A DNA stretch of 64,000 nucleotides from Acidobacteriota bacterium (GCA_027459505.1 DAIDIE010000018.1:145571-209570), one strand, 5' to 3'; positions 26,667 through 37,085 are shown, counted from the stretch's first letter. Notes: generated by a model from the letters alone, not told the origin. Program-made: numbers and translations.

Positions 26667-27848
26667 GTGGCTTCTTCCTCTCAGCTCGCCGTTGGGCTCA
26701 TGAGTGGCACCTCCGCGGACGGTATTGACGCAGCGCTGGTGCGCTTGTCGGGCAGTGGCTGGCGGCGCCGTTTCGATCTGCTCGCTTTTGAGAGTTACCC
26801 GTATGTGCAGCGCGAACGGGAGGCAATCCTGGCCGCCTGCAACAGCCCAGCAATGGCGGTTGCCAATCTGTCGCGGTTGAACACCTGGATGGGACGCAAG
26901 CTCGGCGGCGCCGCCGTACGCCTTTGCAAACGCGTGAGAGTACCGCTTGCAAATGTTGATTTCATAGCCAGTCACGGCCAGACGATTTATCACCAGCCCG
27001 GCGCAACGGCTTTTCTTGGCTCGGCTGTGCGCTGCACCTGGCAAATTGGCGAGCCCGCCGAAATTGCCGCTCTGACTGGTTGCCGGGTGGTAAGCGATTT
27101 CCGCGTGGCCGATGTTGCGGCAGGCGGCCAGGGAGCGCCGCTGGTGCCCTTTCTGGACTACCTCCTGCTGTGCTCGCCAACGCAGAATCGCGCCGCACTG
27201 AACATTGGGGGAATCGCCAACGTGACGTTAATTCCCGCAGCGTGCGCTCCGGAGGAGGTTTTCGCCTTTGACACCGGTCCCGGCAACATGGTCATCGACG
27301 CGCTGGCTAGCCATTTCTCAAAAGGAAAACTGCGCCAGGACCAGGACGGCGCTTGGGCTGCTTCCGGCAAGGTACTGCAGCCCATCTTGCGCAGGTGGTT
27401 GGCGGATGCCTACTACCGCCGCCGTCCTCCCAAGAGTGCCGGGCGCGAGCAATACGGGCGGGAGTTTTTAATGCGCGTATTGCGCGACTGCAAGGGACAC
27501 GAGAGCCGCGACGTCATGGCCACAGTTACCGCGCTTACCGCGCATACTGTTGCGCGAGCGTTACGTGATCGCCCCTGGCGAGTCTACGTCTCCGGCGGCG
27601 GCGTTCACAACCTTGCCTTGATGAATATGCTGTCCGCCGCCGCTCCCCATTGCGCATTTCTGGAAAGCGGGGCGGCCGGCCTTCCTGCGGATGGCAAGGA
27701 AGCTATCGCCTTTGCGGTGCTCGGGCATGCCTTCCTGCTATGTGAACCGGCGGGCCTGCCCAGCGTCACCGGCGCCAAGCAGTCCGCCATCTTAGGCAAA
27801 CTCAGCCTGCCCCCGTTGCCTGCGGGCAGCGCGACGCGACGGCGCTAA
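26667..27848 (+). CDS. anmK: Anhydro-N-acetylmuramic acid kinase
   Basis: Cleaves and phosphorylates 1,6-anhydro-MurNAc to MurNAc-6-phosphate during cell-wall recycling. Typical N-terminus GLMSGTSADGIDAALV, then IASHGQTIYHQP, ALNIGGIANVT and FDTGPGNMVID blocks, and the ATPase-type VYVSGGGVHNLALM. 393 aa, slightly longer than usual (about 370). GTG start; there is no room for much extension. It faces murQ, the next enzyme of the same pathway, tail to tail. Confidence 0.95.
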   Translation: MASSSQLAVGLMSGTSADGIDAALVRLSGSGWRRRFDLLAFESYPYVQREREAILAACNSPAMAVANLSRLNTWMGRKLGGAAVRLCKRVRVPLANVDFIASHGQTIYHQPGATAFLGSAVRCTWQIGEPAEIAALTGCRVVSDFRVADVAAGGQGAPLVPFLDYLLLCSPTQNRAALNIGGIANVTLIPAACAPEEVFAFDTGPGNMVIDALASHFSKGKLRQDQDGAWAASGKVLQPILRRWLADAYYRRRPPKSAGREQYGREFLMRVLRDCKGHESRDVMATVTALTAHTVARALRDRPWRVYVSGGGVHNLALMNMLSAAAPHCAFLESGAAGLPADGKEAIAFAVLGHAFLLCEPAGLPSVTGAKQSAILGKLSLPPLPAGSATRRR

Positions 27849-27865
27849 AGCGCTCACCCGGCGGC

Positions 27866-27882
27866 AAACGGAGCACCGTTTT
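27866..27882 (+). terminator. Small terminator after anmK
   Basis: AAACGG-AGCA-CCGTTTT hairpin overlapping the murQ stop codon, in the 32-bp gap between convergent genes. Short stem, so only moderate support. Confidence 0.4.
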
Positions 27883-28891
27883 ACAGCCGCGCCGCCGCCT
27901 CGCTTTTGCCAATTACCTCGCGCAGACGGCTCCGCGCCAGGCGCTTGCGCGCTTGTGCCACGCTGAGTCCGGTCAAGCTAACCGCAATGGCCAGTTGCAG
28001 GTCGCCGCCACATTCCCGCAGCCGTTCGCTGGCGGCTTGCTCGCCGGCTGCGGTAATGGCCCGCAAGATGCGCACCGAGCGATTTTCCAGCTTGTAGTTC
28101 CGGGGCTGCACGTGAATCATGTAGGGTCCCAGCACATGCCCGGTGCGGATCATCGCCGCGGTGGAGAGCATATTCAGCACCAGCTTCTGCGCGGTCCCCG
28201 CCTTCATGCGCGTCGATCCGGAGACCACCTCAGGACCGGTCAGCGGCGTGATAGCGAGTTCGGCGGCCGCTGCCAGGGCACTGCCACGCACGCAGGCCAC
28301 GGCGACCGTGTGAGCACCGCGACTACGGGCATACTGAATGGCGCCGATGGTGTACGGCGTCCGGCCACTGGCAGCCAGCCCGACCACGGTGTCACGGGCG
28401 TTAACCCGTAAACCGCGCAGATCCCGGGCGCCATTTCTGGGGTCGTCTTCGGAAATCTCCGACGCCGCCTGCAGAGCCCGCGCGCCTCCGGCAATGATGC
28501 CGAGGACCTGTTCCGGCGGCGAATTGAACGTTGGCGGGCACTCTGAAGCGTCCAGCACCCCAAGCCGCCCGCTGGTTCCCGCTCCCACATAAATCAAGCG
28601 GCCGCCGCGATCCAGTGAATCCACGATCAGATCCACGGCTTTTGCGACCTGCGGCAACACGCGCGCCACCGCGCGCGGCACGGTTTGGTCTTCAGCATTG
28701 ATGAGGCGCACGATCTCCAGGCTCGATTTGCGGTCGATCCCGGTGGCCCGGGGATTGATTTGTTCCGTAAGCAAGCGGGCGAGGGGATCGGCGGCGCTGC
28801 TTTTGGCACGATTTGGCGGGACTGGGGGAAGCTTTCCGCCGCGCGGGCTGTCAGATCGTTTCGAGGGGGGAGCGATGCGCTTGGCCATCAT
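27881..28891 (-). CDS. murQ: N-acetylmuramic acid 6-phosphate etherase
   Basis: Splits MurNAc-6-phosphate into GlcNAc-6-phosphate and D-lactate; with AnmK it completes this arm of peptidoglycan recycling, and the lactate could feed LutABC. SIS-domain enzyme: the phosphosugar site GAGTSGRLGVLDASECPPTF, the middle PEVVSGSTRMKAGTAQK and C-terminal GGDLQLAIAVSLTGLS are diagnostic. 336 aa, with a Lys/Arg/Pro-rich N-terminal extension of ~35 residues that most homologues lack; an internal start is therefore possible. Confidence 0.94.
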   Translation of the reverse strand: MMAKRIAPPSKRSDSPRGGKLPPVPPNRAKSSAADPLARLLTEQINPRATGIDRKSSLEIVRLINAEDQTVPRAVARVLPQVAKAVDLIVDSLDRGGRLIYVGAGTSGRLGVLDASECPPTFNSPPEQVLGIIAGGARALQAASEISEDDPRNGARDLRGLRVNARDTVVGLAASGRTPYTIGAIQYARSRGAHTVAVACVRGSALAAAAELAITPLTGPEVVSGSTRMKAGTAQKLVLNMLSTAAMIRTGHVLGPYMIHVQPRNYKLENRSVRILRAITAAGEQAASERLRECGGDLQLAIAVSLTGLSVAQARKRLARSRLREVIGKSEAAARL

Positions 28892-28954
28892 TTTCAGGAT
28901 AGCCGTTTTCAGCGCAGCCGCTCTCAGTGCGCCGCTTAAGAGGTGGTCCTTGCG

Positions 28955-29557
28955 TCAGGCGGCTTTGCCGTAGCGCTTTTGTGCTTGTTTCAGTAAAAGC
29001 TGGGCGGCCGCCGCATTTCCTCTCCCCAGCACATTGAATTGGCGTCCACGCAGTTGGTTGTAGGAAACAAAGAAGTGCTCGATCTCCCGCAGCAGATTGG
29101 AATTGAGCTCGGCGAGTTCGTGAACATCCCCGTGGTCGTGCGCGGCAGCAGCGACAGCGATGAGGCGATCGTTGCGTTGGAATGCGCGCTTGGCCTCGCC
29201 ATTGTGGTCTTTTGACCCTCTCTTGTCGCGCGCTCCCGCCTCTGCGCTGGCGGGCTCGCTTTGTTCTGCTTCAATCACGCCAATGAGCCGCGCTTCCAAG
29301 AGACAGCCGGGGAAGAGGGCGGCGTCGTTCAACAGGAGCACGTCAATGGGATCGCCGTCTTGCCCCCGGGTGGACGGGATAAAGCCGAAGTCAAACGGAA
29401 AGACCGCGCCCGCCGGCAACACGTGGCGCAACCGGAACAGTTTTTCTTCGGGATCGTAAGCGAACTTATTGCGGCTGCCCTGCGGCGTTTCGATGATGAT
29501 GTGAATGGCGGTAGAGTTGGGCGTCCAGGTGGAGATTTTCAAAAGCGAGCGGCTCAT
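28955..29557 (-). CDS. ppa: Family I inorganic pyrophosphatase with an internal insertion
   Basis: Hydrolyses pyrophosphate to phosphate, pulling biosynthetic reactions forward. The metal-binding signature DGDPIDVLLL and the upstream FPFDFGFIPST are intact, and the N-terminal IIIETPQGSRNKF fits. After the GVIEAEQ strand there is a hydrophilic insertion of ~28 residues rich in Glu, Ala, Lys and Arg (SEPASAEAGARDKRGSKD and onward), then the conserved NDRLIAV. The C-terminus ends in a Lys/Arg helix. 200 aa. Soluble, probably constitutively expressed. Confidence 0.9.
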   Translation of the reverse strand: MSRSLLKISTWTPNSTAIHIIIETPQGSRNKFAYDPEEKLFRLRHVLPAGAVFPFDFGFIPSTRGQDGDPIDVLLLNDAALFPGCLLEARLIGVIEAEQSEPASAEAGARDKRGSKDHNGEAKRAFQRNDRLIAVAAAAHDHGDVHELAELNSNLLREIEHFFVSYNQLRGRQFNVLGRGNAAAAQLLLKQAQKRYGKAA

Positions 29558-29623
29558 GCCCGCTCAGATGCCCGCCCCTCCGGGGCTGCTGCTTGCACAA
29601 TGCCGAACGCTTTTGGTTGGCGG

Positions 29624-30103
29624 CTAGTTGCTGGTAGCCAGTAGCCGTCCCAAGGCCACCCAGGCGAGCTTATATTTGGGATTCTCCTGCAAGGCGCGCA
29701 AATAGCACTGTCGCGCGCGCTCATGCTGGCGTTTGGCCTCCCAGGCGCGCCCCAGATTGAAATGTGCCATGCAGGGATGCTGCAGGCGGGGCGCTTGCGT
29801 GGCGCGCTCCAGCCAATGCAGAGCTTCGTCCAGCCGCCCTTGCTCCAGCAGGTAAGCGCCAATGTCGTTGTAAGGATTGCCGTAGCCGGGATCGAGTTCG
29901 ATGGCCTGTTCGCACTCGGCAATGGCTTGGTTCAAGTCGCCCAAAAACGAATAGGCCCAGCCGCGGAAAGTATACGCCTCAGCGGTGGGACAGGCCTCGA
30001 TCGAGAGAGAGTACAGCAGCAGGGCCTGTTCCACATCACCTTCCATCTGACGTTGGTAAGCCTTCTGCAAGTACTCGTGGGCAATATCCCGCGCATGATT
30101 CAT
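29624..30103 (-). CDS. Tetratricopeptide-repeat protein
   Basis: 159-aa protein made almost entirely of TPR helices: about four units, e.g. AYTFRGWAYSFLGDLNQAI, then PYNDIGAYLLEQGRLDEAL and AHFNLGRAWEAKRQHERA, each with the W/LGYAFAP-type pattern. No signal peptide or enzyme domain, so it likely serves as a cytoplasmic protein-protein adaptor. ATG 30103 with GGGAAA upstream is preferred over the longer frame from 30211. Lies downstream of the glycosyltransferase gene and upstream of ppa on the same strand; a shared transcript is possible but gaps are 60-240 bp. Confidence 0.8.
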   Translation of the reverse strand: MNHARDIAHEYLQKAYQRQMEGDVEQALLLYSLSIEACPTAEAYTFRGWAYSFLGDLNQAIAECEQAIELDPGYGNPYNDIGAYLLEQGRLDEALHWLERATQAPRLQHPCMAHFNLGRAWEAKRQHERARQCYLRALQENPKYKLAWVALGRLLATSN

Positions 30104-30340
30104 GGCAGTTTCCCGTGGCAGCCACGCCGAGCCGTTCTCAACGGCCGGGTGATCCCGGCTCGCCGGTTTCCCCAGGGAGGGGAACTGACTCCAAGCGTGG
30201 CGCCCGCGCAACCGAACAGTTTCAGATTATGCGCGGGACCCTGCCGCCTGCCAAGGCCCGGGGATCAACCCTACCAACATCAGCTTGATTAATAAAAACT
30301 CGGACACGGGAGGCTTCTTTGCTATTGCGCGAAGAGGAAA

Positions 30341-31987
30341 TTATTGCCCGTTCCGGCGCCTAGCCGTTTTAAAGACGATAAATCGCGCCCCATACAGCAG
30401 TTTTTCAGCTACTTTGTGTGATTTTGGTGGCAATTGCAGGTGTGGAGTATGTCCCGGCCCTGCTCCCAGGTCAACCAGCGCATATTGGCCTGATTTGCGA
30501 ATCGCGGAGGGAGACCACGTGAAAGGAGTGGCGGGTGGCAAATAGCGGCTGAGCAGCACTGGCTCGGCTAAGCTGATCCAGCCGGCTTGGCCGGGGTGGG
30601 CCAGCAGGATCACGCCCTGAACATGCCAGCGCTGTAACCAGCGCGCCGCCAGCTTCCAGTGAGCATCGGGATGCTGGGAGAGGCTGGTCCGCAAACCGAA
30701 GTACAGCAGCGCGGCAAACAGCAGCACTGCGGCCCGCAGTCCGGCCACTCTCCAGCGTTTTTGTTCGTAAACCGCCTGACCCCAGAGCGCTCCTGCCACA
30801 AGCAGGGCGGGCAGCACCAGCAGCACGTAGCGAGGCTGAGCGCCGCAACACATCCCGGTAGTTAACAGGCTCTTGTGTAAAACGAGGTCGGCGGCGAGAA
30901 ACGCGCCGATCGGAATCCAAAGCCAGCACAACAACAGCACGGCCATCTCAAACGAGCGCCGCAGCAGTAAAAAAAATGCGGGCCAGGGCAGCACCGCCAG
31001 GAGCAGCGCGCTGGCGAACAGCCAGACCGTTTTGGCTGGATGCCCGGCCACCCGGTGCGGTACATTCACCCGGTTTTCAATGGCCAGTGGCAATGGCAGC
31101 GCCGCGGCGCCGATTATTTCGGCTACCTTGGACGGTTCCACCGGCCGCCAGCTTTCGTGGGAAACGTAGGCGAAATTGCGCCGCAGGTGTCCCACCCAGG
31201 GCATGAACAATGCCGCCGCGAGCAGTTGCGCTGTCAGCGTCCAGAGCACGAAACGCCGCGCATGAATGGCATCGGGGCGCTTGCCAATCCAAAGCAGAAT
31301 GGCGGCTGCCGCTTGGGCGGCGGCAATGAGCACGCCGAAGTAATTGGTGTAAAACAGGGCGGTCAGCAAAAGCAGGTACGACATCCATACGCGTATAGGA
31401 AATCGGCCCAATGGCTGCTTCCAAAAACGAAGCAATGGCAGGAAACTCAGCGTTGCCAGCAGCAGCAGGAAGGCGTAATAGCGATTCTGCTGCGCCACCG
31501 TAATCAGGCCGGGACTGAATGCGGCCAGCCCGGCCACCCAAAGACCGGCGGTAGCGCCAGCCATTTGCCGCGCTAAAAGCCACAACACCACAATTTCCAG
31601 CCAGGAACAGAGCGCGGCAAAAAGTCGTAAACCTGCGTCGCTGGGCTGCACCACCATCGTCCACAGGCGCAGCAGCGAATCATAAAGCGGAGGATTGGTG
31701 ACCCACGGCGGAGGGTTCCACAGCTTCTTCCAACTGTCGTGCTGCAAATCCGCTGGCGGAATCTGGAACCAATCCCTGGGGGCATAGGTGGCTGTCATTA
31801 AATGGGGTGCGTGCCAGCTCGCATCCATCTCCAGCAGCGTGTTGGCCTCGTCAACCCAGAAACCCGCTTGTCCCAGGTGATAGAGCCGCAACCCCAAACC
31901 GGACAGCAGGATGAGCGCCAGCCACACCTGGCGGCGAATGCGCTGCCCTTTAGGGCTGTCTGGAGCGGGTCGATTTTGGACAGCCAT
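30341..31987 (-). CDS. Membrane glycosyltransferase, GT39/ArnT-like
   Basis: Polytopic inner-membrane protein with about ten hydrophobic segments. The first extracytoplasmic loop has [14 protein letters not shown], the acidic motif of PMT/ArnT-type enzymes that use lipid-linked sugar donors, preceded by a GLRLYHLG segment typical of that family. A large soluble C-terminal part (residues ~450-548) follows the membrane block. The acceptor is unknown. ATG 31987 gives 548 aa; an ATG at 32014 is also possible. A frame open to 32257 would overlap the divergent E1 gene and has no family similarity. Divergent from the E1 fusion gene. Confidence 0.75.
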   Translation of the reverse strand: MAVQNRPAPDSPKGQRIRRQVWLALILLSGLGLRLYHLGQAGFWVDEANTLLEMDASWHAPHLMTATYAPRDWFQIPPADLQHDSWKKLWNPPPWVTNPPLYDSLLRLWTMVVQPSDAGLRLFAALCSWLEIVVLWLLARQMAGATAGLWVAGLAAFSPGLITVAQQNRYYAFLLLLATLSFLPLLRFWKQPLGRFPIRVWMSYLLLLTALFYTNYFGVLIAAAQAAAAILLWIGKRPDAIHARRFVLWTLTAQLLAAALFMPWVGHLRRNFAYVSHESWRPVEPSKVAEIIGAAALPLPLAIENRVNVPHRVAGHPAKTVWLFASALLLAVLPWPAFFLLLRRSFEMAVLLLCWLWIPIGAFLAADLVLHKSLLTTGMCCGAQPRYVLLVLPALLVAGALWGQAVYEQKRWRVAGLRAAVLLFAALLYFGLRTSLSQHPDAHWKLAARWLQRWHVQGVILLAHPGQAGWISLAEPVLLSRYLPPATPFTWSPSAIRKSGQYALVDLGAGPGHTPHLQLPPKSHKVAEKLLYGARFIVFKTARRRNGQ

Positions 31988-32165
31988 GCGCCACCATGCT
32001 ACCAGTAGGGCCATCAGATCGACTACCAGCAAGGCGGCATCGCGATGCGCACGCGCACCCCGGGCCTTGGGCGGCCCTGCCGCCCTATCCGGCCAAGCAT
32101 TGACGGCTCCCCATTCCCGCTTCAATAATAGGGAGGCTTCCCGGACTGCGATCATTGGCTTGCTT

Positions 32166-34346
32166 ATGACAACCAGGGCTGAACGTGTTCTGCTCCCGTT
32201 GAAACAAAATAGCAGTGGTCTCAGCCGCGAACACCTTTTGCGGTTGTACCGCACCATGCTGCTCTCGCGTCGCGTTGACGACCGCGAGATCTTGTTGAAG
32301 CGGCAGCAAAAGATCTACTTCCAGGTCAGTTGTGCCGGTCATGAGGCCATCCAGACGGTGGCTGGCGACCAGATGCGCGCTGGTGTCGACTGGTTCTACC
32401 CCTACTACCGCGATCGAGCCCTGTGCCTGCAACTGGGGGTGACGCCCAGGGAGATGCTGCTGCAGGCGGTCGGAGCGGCCGAGGATCCCGCCTCCGGCGG
32501 CCGCCAGATGCCCTCGCATTGGAGCGATACGGCGCGCCACATTGTCAGCTCCTCCAGTCCAACCGGAACCCAGTTTCTGCAGGCCATTGGCTGCGCCGAG
32601 GCTGGGCGTTATCTCAATCGCCATCCCCAGGTAGGCGACTGGCTCCGCCAGCACCCGCCGTTGCGGCCCATGCAGTGGCAGGGCGACGAAGTTGTCCTGG
32701 TGACCGGCGGAGAGGGCGCCACCAGTGAGGGGGAGTTTTGGGAGGCAGTCTCCGCTGCCACCCTTGAGAAACTTCCGGTTCTGTTTCTGATTGAAGACAA
32801 TGGCTACGCCATTTCTGTTCCCGCCGAGTTTCAGACCCCGGGCGGTAACATCTCGCGGCTGCTGTCGGGATTCACCAGCCTGTTCCGTATCGAATGCGAC
32901 GGCTGTGACGTGTTTGACAGCTACCAGGCCATGGCTCAGGCACTGGAGTACTGCCGCGCCGGCAAAGGCCCCGCCCTCGTGCATGCTCATGTGGTGCGGC
33001 CTTATTCGCACTCCCTCTCCGATGATGAGCGGCTCTACCGCCTGGATGAGGAGCGCGAGGCCGATGCGCACCGCGACCCCATCAATCGCCTGCGCGCCTG
33101 GCTGGTCCACGAACACGATGCCAGCGGCAAGCCTTACGCGACCCACGACTTGCTGCATAGTATCGAGCAGGAAATTGATCACGAACTCACCGAGGCGGCC
33201 GACTACGCTTTGAACGCGGCGCTGCCTTCGACGGCAGCCCTCTTTACCCACCTGTATTCGCCGCAAGTCGATCCCGGCAGCGACCGCTTTGCCACCGAGG
33301 CCGCCCCCCATCATGGTCCCGCCAGCAAGACCATGGTTGATCTCATTAATGCCTGCCTGGCCGATGAGATGGAGCGTGATCCGCGCATCCTGCTGTTTGG
33401 CGAGGATGTGGCCGATTGCAGCCGCGCCGAGAATCTGCCGCGCGTGAAGGGCAAAGGCGGTGTCTTCAAGGTAACTGCCGGCCTGCAGAAACGCTTTGGC
33501 AGCCAACGTGTGTTCAATACTTCGATTGCCGAGGCGGGCATTGCCGGCCGTGCGATCGGGCTGGCCACCCGCGGCCTCAAGCCGGTCGCTGAAATCCAGT
33601 TCTTCGACTATATCTGGCCGGCGGTGATGCAAATCCGCGATGAACTGACCACGCTGCGCTGGCGCTCCAATGGCGGCTGGGCGGCGCCCATCGTGATGCG
33701 CGTGCCGATCGGCGGCTACCTGACCGGCGGATCGATTTATCACAGCCAGTCGGGTGAATCCATCTTTACCCACATGCCCGGTCTTCGCGTGGTCATGCCT
33801 TCCAACGCGCTGGACGCCAATGGTCTGCTGCGGACCTCGCTGCGCTGCGACGATCCGGTGCTGTTTTTGGAACACAAAAGGCTCTACCGTGAACCCTTCA
33901 CGCGGGCGGCCTACCCGGGGCCCGACTACTGCATTCCCTTTGGCAAGTCGCGCATCGCCCGGGCGGGGAGCGATTTAACCGTGATCACCTATGGGGCGGT
34001 GGTACAGCGGGCGGTGCAGGCGGCGCAGCGCCTGGAGCTGGAGGGCGAAGGTCAGGTGGAAGTTCTGGATCTGCGAACGCTCAGCCCCTACGACTGGGAT
34101 GGCATTTGTGTGTCCATCCGGAAGACATCTCGTGTCATTGTGGCCCACGAAGACATGTTGAGCTGGGGCTATGGCGCCGAGCTGGCCGCCCGCATCGGCG
34201 AGGAGCTCTTCGACGATCTGGACGCGCCGGTGCGGCGCGTCGCTGCCAAAGATCTTTACTGCGCCTACCAACCTGTGTTAGAGGACTACATTCTGCCGCA
34301 GACCCAGGATCTCTATGAAGCCATGTTGGCTCTGTTGCGCTATTGA
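32166..34346 (+). CDS. Branched-chain 2-oxoacid dehydrogenase E1, alpha-beta fusion
   Basis: Thiamine-diphosphate-dependent decarboxylase, first component of the complex that degrades the keto acids of Val, Leu and Ile. The N-terminal half (1 to ~385) is E1 alpha with the TPP motif [14 protein letters not shown] through EDNGYAIS. The C-terminal half (~395-726) is E1 beta ([43 protein letters not shown]). The two normally separate chains are joined by a ~10-residue linker. No E2 or E3 gene is adjacent. ATG 32166 has no good ribosome-binding site; a longer frame is open upstream but overlaps the divergent gene. Confidence 0.9.
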   Translation: MTTRAERVLLPLKQNSSGLSREHLLRLYRTMLLSRRVDDREILLKRQQKIYFQVSCAGHEAIQTVAGDQMRAGVDWFYPYYRDRALCLQLGVTPREMLLQAVGAAEDPASGGRQMPSHWSDTARHIVSSSSPTGTQFLQAIGCAEAGRYLNRHPQVGDWLRQHPPLRPMQWQGDEVVLVTGGEGATSEGEFWEAVSAATLEKLPVLFLIEDNGYAISVPAEFQTPGGNISRLLSGFTSLFRIECDGCDVFDSYQAMAQALEYCRAGKGPALVHAHVVRPYSHSLSDDERLYRLDEEREADAHRDPINRLRAWLVHEHDASGKPYATHDLLHSIEQEIDHELTEAADYALNAALPSTAALFTHLYSPQVDPGSDRFATEAAPHHGPASKTMVDLINACLADEMERDPRILLFGEDVADCSRAENLPRVKGKGGVFKVTAGLQKRFGSQRVFNTSIAEAGIAGRAIGLATRGLKPVAEIQFFDYIWPAVMQIRDELTTLRWRSNGGWAAPIVMRVPIGGYLTGGSIYHSQSGESIFTHMPGLRVVMPSNALDANGLLRTSLRCDDPVLFLEHKRLYREPFTRAAYPGPDYCIPFGKSRIARAGSDLTVITYGAVVQRAVQAAQRLELEGEGQVEVLDLRTLSPYDWDGICVSIRKTSRVIVAHEDMLSWGYGAELAARIGEELFDDLDAPVRRVAAKDLYCAYQPVLEDYILPQTQDLYEAMLALLRY

Positions 34347-34457
34347 GGAATTGACCGCCTAGCCTAAGGAATAGTTGTTTCAACGAGCGTTTAGGCCCCC
34401 AAATTGCACGTACCCCGGCGTTGTGCTGGGCGGCCCGGCAGGGGACCGCGGCAGACC

Positions 34458-34491
34458 GGGGGATGAGCCAGTGTCAATCCGCTCATCCCCC
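34458..34491 (+). terminator. Stem-loop after the E1 gene
   Basis: Perfect 11-bp stem GGGGGATGAGC / GCTCATCCCCC with a 12-nt loop, followed by GTTTC. It lies 111 bp past the E1 stop and before the next gene. Confidence 0.55.
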
Positions 34492-34543
34492 GTTTCAGTA
34501 AGGTACCCGGGGGATCTGCCGATAGGACAATCGAGGGCCTACC

Positions 34544-35158
34544 ATGCTGCTCAGCGCGTTGCAAAAGTACTCACTCGAAGCCGGCCTCGTCCTCCCCATC
34601 CTGATCGGCTTGTTATGCCTGTTGTTCGTGGACCTGTTCCGCCGCCGCAAATTGCAGCGGGTCGCCGACTTCTTCGACGAGCGCAAGTTGAAGGTCAAGG
34701 GCATCTCTATCCACGGTCATTTCCGCGGTCGCGAGGCGGCCATTTCGCGTAAACAAAGCGGGTGGGAGTTCAAGCTGGGCTGTAAATCCAATGCCGAGTT
34801 CCAGATTTACCGCAACAACATTTATGCCCCGCTGACCGGAAAGAAAAAGCGGGTCGCAGTGCAGGAAAACGGTCAAACACAGCGCTTTGTGCTGCTCGGT
34901 TGGGATCACGAGCTGATTCAGAATTTGCTGGAAAAGACGGAAACGGTCCACCCGGTTGACGCGCTGCTTTGCGGCAAGCGCATGCACAGCATCCGTCTCG
35001 ACCAGGCCAACCTGAAATCCATGGGAACCCGTCTCAACAAGTCCGCCTTCGAGATCCTGGAGAGTCTTGACGCTCTCGCCCAGACCCTGGAACAAGCCGC
35101 GCCCGCCAAAACCTCGGTCAACGATTCCGTACTGAAAGCCGCCAACTCCGAGATCTAG
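34544..35158 (+). CDS. Membrane-anchored protein of unknown function
   Basis: 204 aa. One N-terminal hydrophobic segment (AGLVLPILIGLLCLLFVDLF, residues 13-32) would anchor it, followed by an Arg/Lys-rich stop-transfer (RRRK) and a soluble beta-rich domain (~50-125) and a helical tail. I do not recognise the family. The frame has strong third-position GC, an ATG start and a position between two clear genes, so it is probably real. It precedes the HD-GYP gene by ~110 bp on the same strand. Confidence 0.7.
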   Translation: MLLSALQKYSLEAGLVLPILIGLLCLLFVDLFRRRKLQRVADFFDERKLKVKGISIHGHFRGREAAISRKQSGWEFKLGCKSNAEFQIYRNNIYAPLTGKKKRVAVQENGQTQRFVLLGWDHELIQNLLEKTETVHPVDALLCGKRMHSIRLDQANLKSMGTRLNKSAFEILESLDALAQTLEQAAPAKTSVNDSVLKAANSEI

Positions 35159-35269
35159 CCGCCGGAGCGTTCCGGCCGTACCGCGCTTGATTCAATAAGA
35201 GGGAACTTAGGTTTTTTACGCCTCCGATCCCTTGTCATTGCACATGCCGGACAAGTATCATCAGCGCAC

Positions 35270-37024
35270 GTGCGCGGCCCCAAGCTGAAACTTTCCTACC
35301 TCATCATCGCCACCCTCATCACCGTGGGTGCGCTGCCGCTGTTTTTGTACGGCAGGCGGGTCATTGGCTTGAGTCACGACGCCTTGCGCACCAAAGAGTT
35401 GGAATACCAGACCGCCTCCACGCGAGCTCTTGCCGACGAAATCGGTCTCTTTCACTCCGCCAGCACCGACGCGCTGCAGGACCTGGGGCAGGGAGTGGTC
35501 GTGCTCGGCAATGGACGGCTTGACGGCAATCGTTTGCACGCCCCGGAAATTCGCGGCTTGCTGGCGCAAGCCGTTACCGATTCCAGCAACGTTCTCTACG
35601 CCTCCATCGTTAACCTGGATACGCAGGGCGTCAGCGCCGGCCGCATTGGCGATCCGGATGTATTTCTGCGGCGGGCCATTGAGCGCGCTTATCTGGTCTC
35701 GCGCGCCGGACAGAGCGTCTACACGCCGGTGACCATCAGTCTGGCGGGCCGGCCGCAATCGGCGATTCTGCACAGTATTCCCCTGCGCTTCGGCGATCAA
35801 GTGGTGGGTGTGGCGCTGGAAGTGGACGATTTTTCGCCCCTGCAGCGCCGTTTAGACGACATGGCCAACTCCGGCCTGGAGTGCTTTATCGTCGGCCGCA
35901 ATGGCCGCCTGATTACCCAAGGTCATGCGAGCGGCCAACATCGGGATCTCTATACGCCGGGCGAAGACCTCAGCCATTTGGAAATCATCCAACGTTGGCT
36001 CTCCTGGCACGGTACGCCGCTCGCTTCTGAAACGACTTCGTATGTGCGCCGTAGCCACGGGGTTGCGGAAGACATGCTGGGCACCTACTCCAGCGTTCCC
36101 GCCCTGCCTTGGGCGGTCATTGCGCAGCGTCCCAAAGCCCTGGCCTTTGTCGCCGCCGATCAGCTCACCCGCGAGGGCTATTTTTTGATGTTGGTGAGTT
36201 TGGCCATCAGCATTATCGTGGGGGTCTATCTCTCCGGCCGGCTGACCTCGCCGCTTCAAGTGCTGCATGATCGCGCTCAGGCGCTGGCGCGGCGCGAATT
36301 GTCCGGCCGTATCGAAATCAACGATCATACCGAGATTGGGGACTTGGCGCGCAGTTTCAATACCATGGCCGAGGCGGTCGAGCATTACGTCGCCGAGCTC
36401 AAGCATGCCGCTGAGCAGAATCATGAGCTATTTTTGGGCTCCATTCACGTGCTGGCGCAGGCAGTGGACGAAAAGGATCCCTATACCCGTGGCCACTCCG
36501 ACCGCGTGACGCGTTACTCCGTCGCCATTGCCCGTCGCCTCGGGTTGCCGATCGCGGACGTGGAGCGTGTTCGCATTGGCGCTCAACTGCATGATGTCGG
36601 CAAGATCGGCATTGATGACCGCATCCTGAAAAAGCCCGGTGCTCTTTCTGCCGACGAGTTCGAGATCATGAAGCAGCACACCGTCAAAGGCGCCAACATT
36701 GTCCGCAAGGTGGAGCGGCTGCATGACGTGCTTCCCGGTATCGAATTGCATCATGAGCGCGTGGACGGCAAAGGCTACCCCTACGGCCTGCGTGGCGAGC
36801 AGATTCCGCTGATTGCCAAAATCATTGCCGTCGCCGATGCCTTTGACGCGATGACCACCGAACGCCCGTATCAGGCTGCCTTTAAGCCCGATGCCGCGCT
36901 GGCCATCATCCGGGAAGGCATTGGCGCGCGCTATGACAGGGAAGTGGTGGAAGCCTTTGATCGCGCCCTGTCGGAGGGCGATTTGCGAGCCCGCCCGCTA
37001 TCGTTTCAACTCTCAGCCCGCTAG
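35270..37024 (+). CDS. HD-GYP-type cyclic-di-GMP phosphodiesterase with extracytoplasmic sensor
   Basis: Signal-transduction protein. TM1 (residues ~8-28) and TM2 (~302-324) flank a periplasmic sensing region of ~270 residues that looks dCache-like (DFSPLQRRLDDM and others). A HAMP linker (~325-375) leads to an HD-GYP output domain with the metal-binding HD in QLHDVGKIG (~440) and the GYP hallmark HHERVDGKGYPYG (~493-505). Such domains hydrolyse c-di-GMP; both key motifs are intact, so activity is expected. 584 aa, GTG start. The ligand of the sensor is unknown. No GGDEF partner is nearby. Confidence 0.9.
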   Translation: MRGPKLKLSYLIIATLITVGALPLFLYGRRVIGLSHDALRTKELEYQTASTRALADEIGLFHSASTDALQDLGQGVVVLGNGRLDGNRLHAPEIRGLLAQAVTDSSNVLYASIVNLDTQGVSAGRIGDPDVFLRRAIERAYLVSRAGQSVYTPVTISLAGRPQSAILHSIPLRFGDQVVGVALEVDDFSPLQRRLDDMANSGLECFIVGRNGRLITQGHASGQHRDLYTPGEDLSHLEIIQRWLSWHGTPLASETTSYVRRSHGVAEDMLGTYSSVPALPWAVIAQRPKALAFVAADQLTREGYFLMLVSLAISIIVGVYLSGRLTSPLQVLHDRAQALARRELSGRIEINDHTEIGDLARSFNTMAEAVEHYVAELKHAAEQNHELFLGSIHVLAQAVDEKDPYTRGHSDRVTRYSVAIARRLGLPIADVERVRIGAQLHDVGKIGIDDRILKKPGALSADEFEIMKQHTVKGANIVRKVERLHDVLPGIELHHERVDGKGYPYGLRGEQIPLIAKIIAVADAFDAMTTERPYQAAFKPDAALAIIREGIGARYDREVVEAFDRALSEGDLRARPLSFQLSAR

Positions 37025-37085
37025 CGAGGAGTGGCGGCGTGGCCCCCTCTCGCCACGGGAAATCCGCTGACACCCCCTTGCTATA

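Noticed and set aside
32085..33875. 596-codon open frame on the minus strand
   Set aside because: Antisense to the E1 fusion gene, with low-complexity His/Gly/Arg-rich translation; no known domain.
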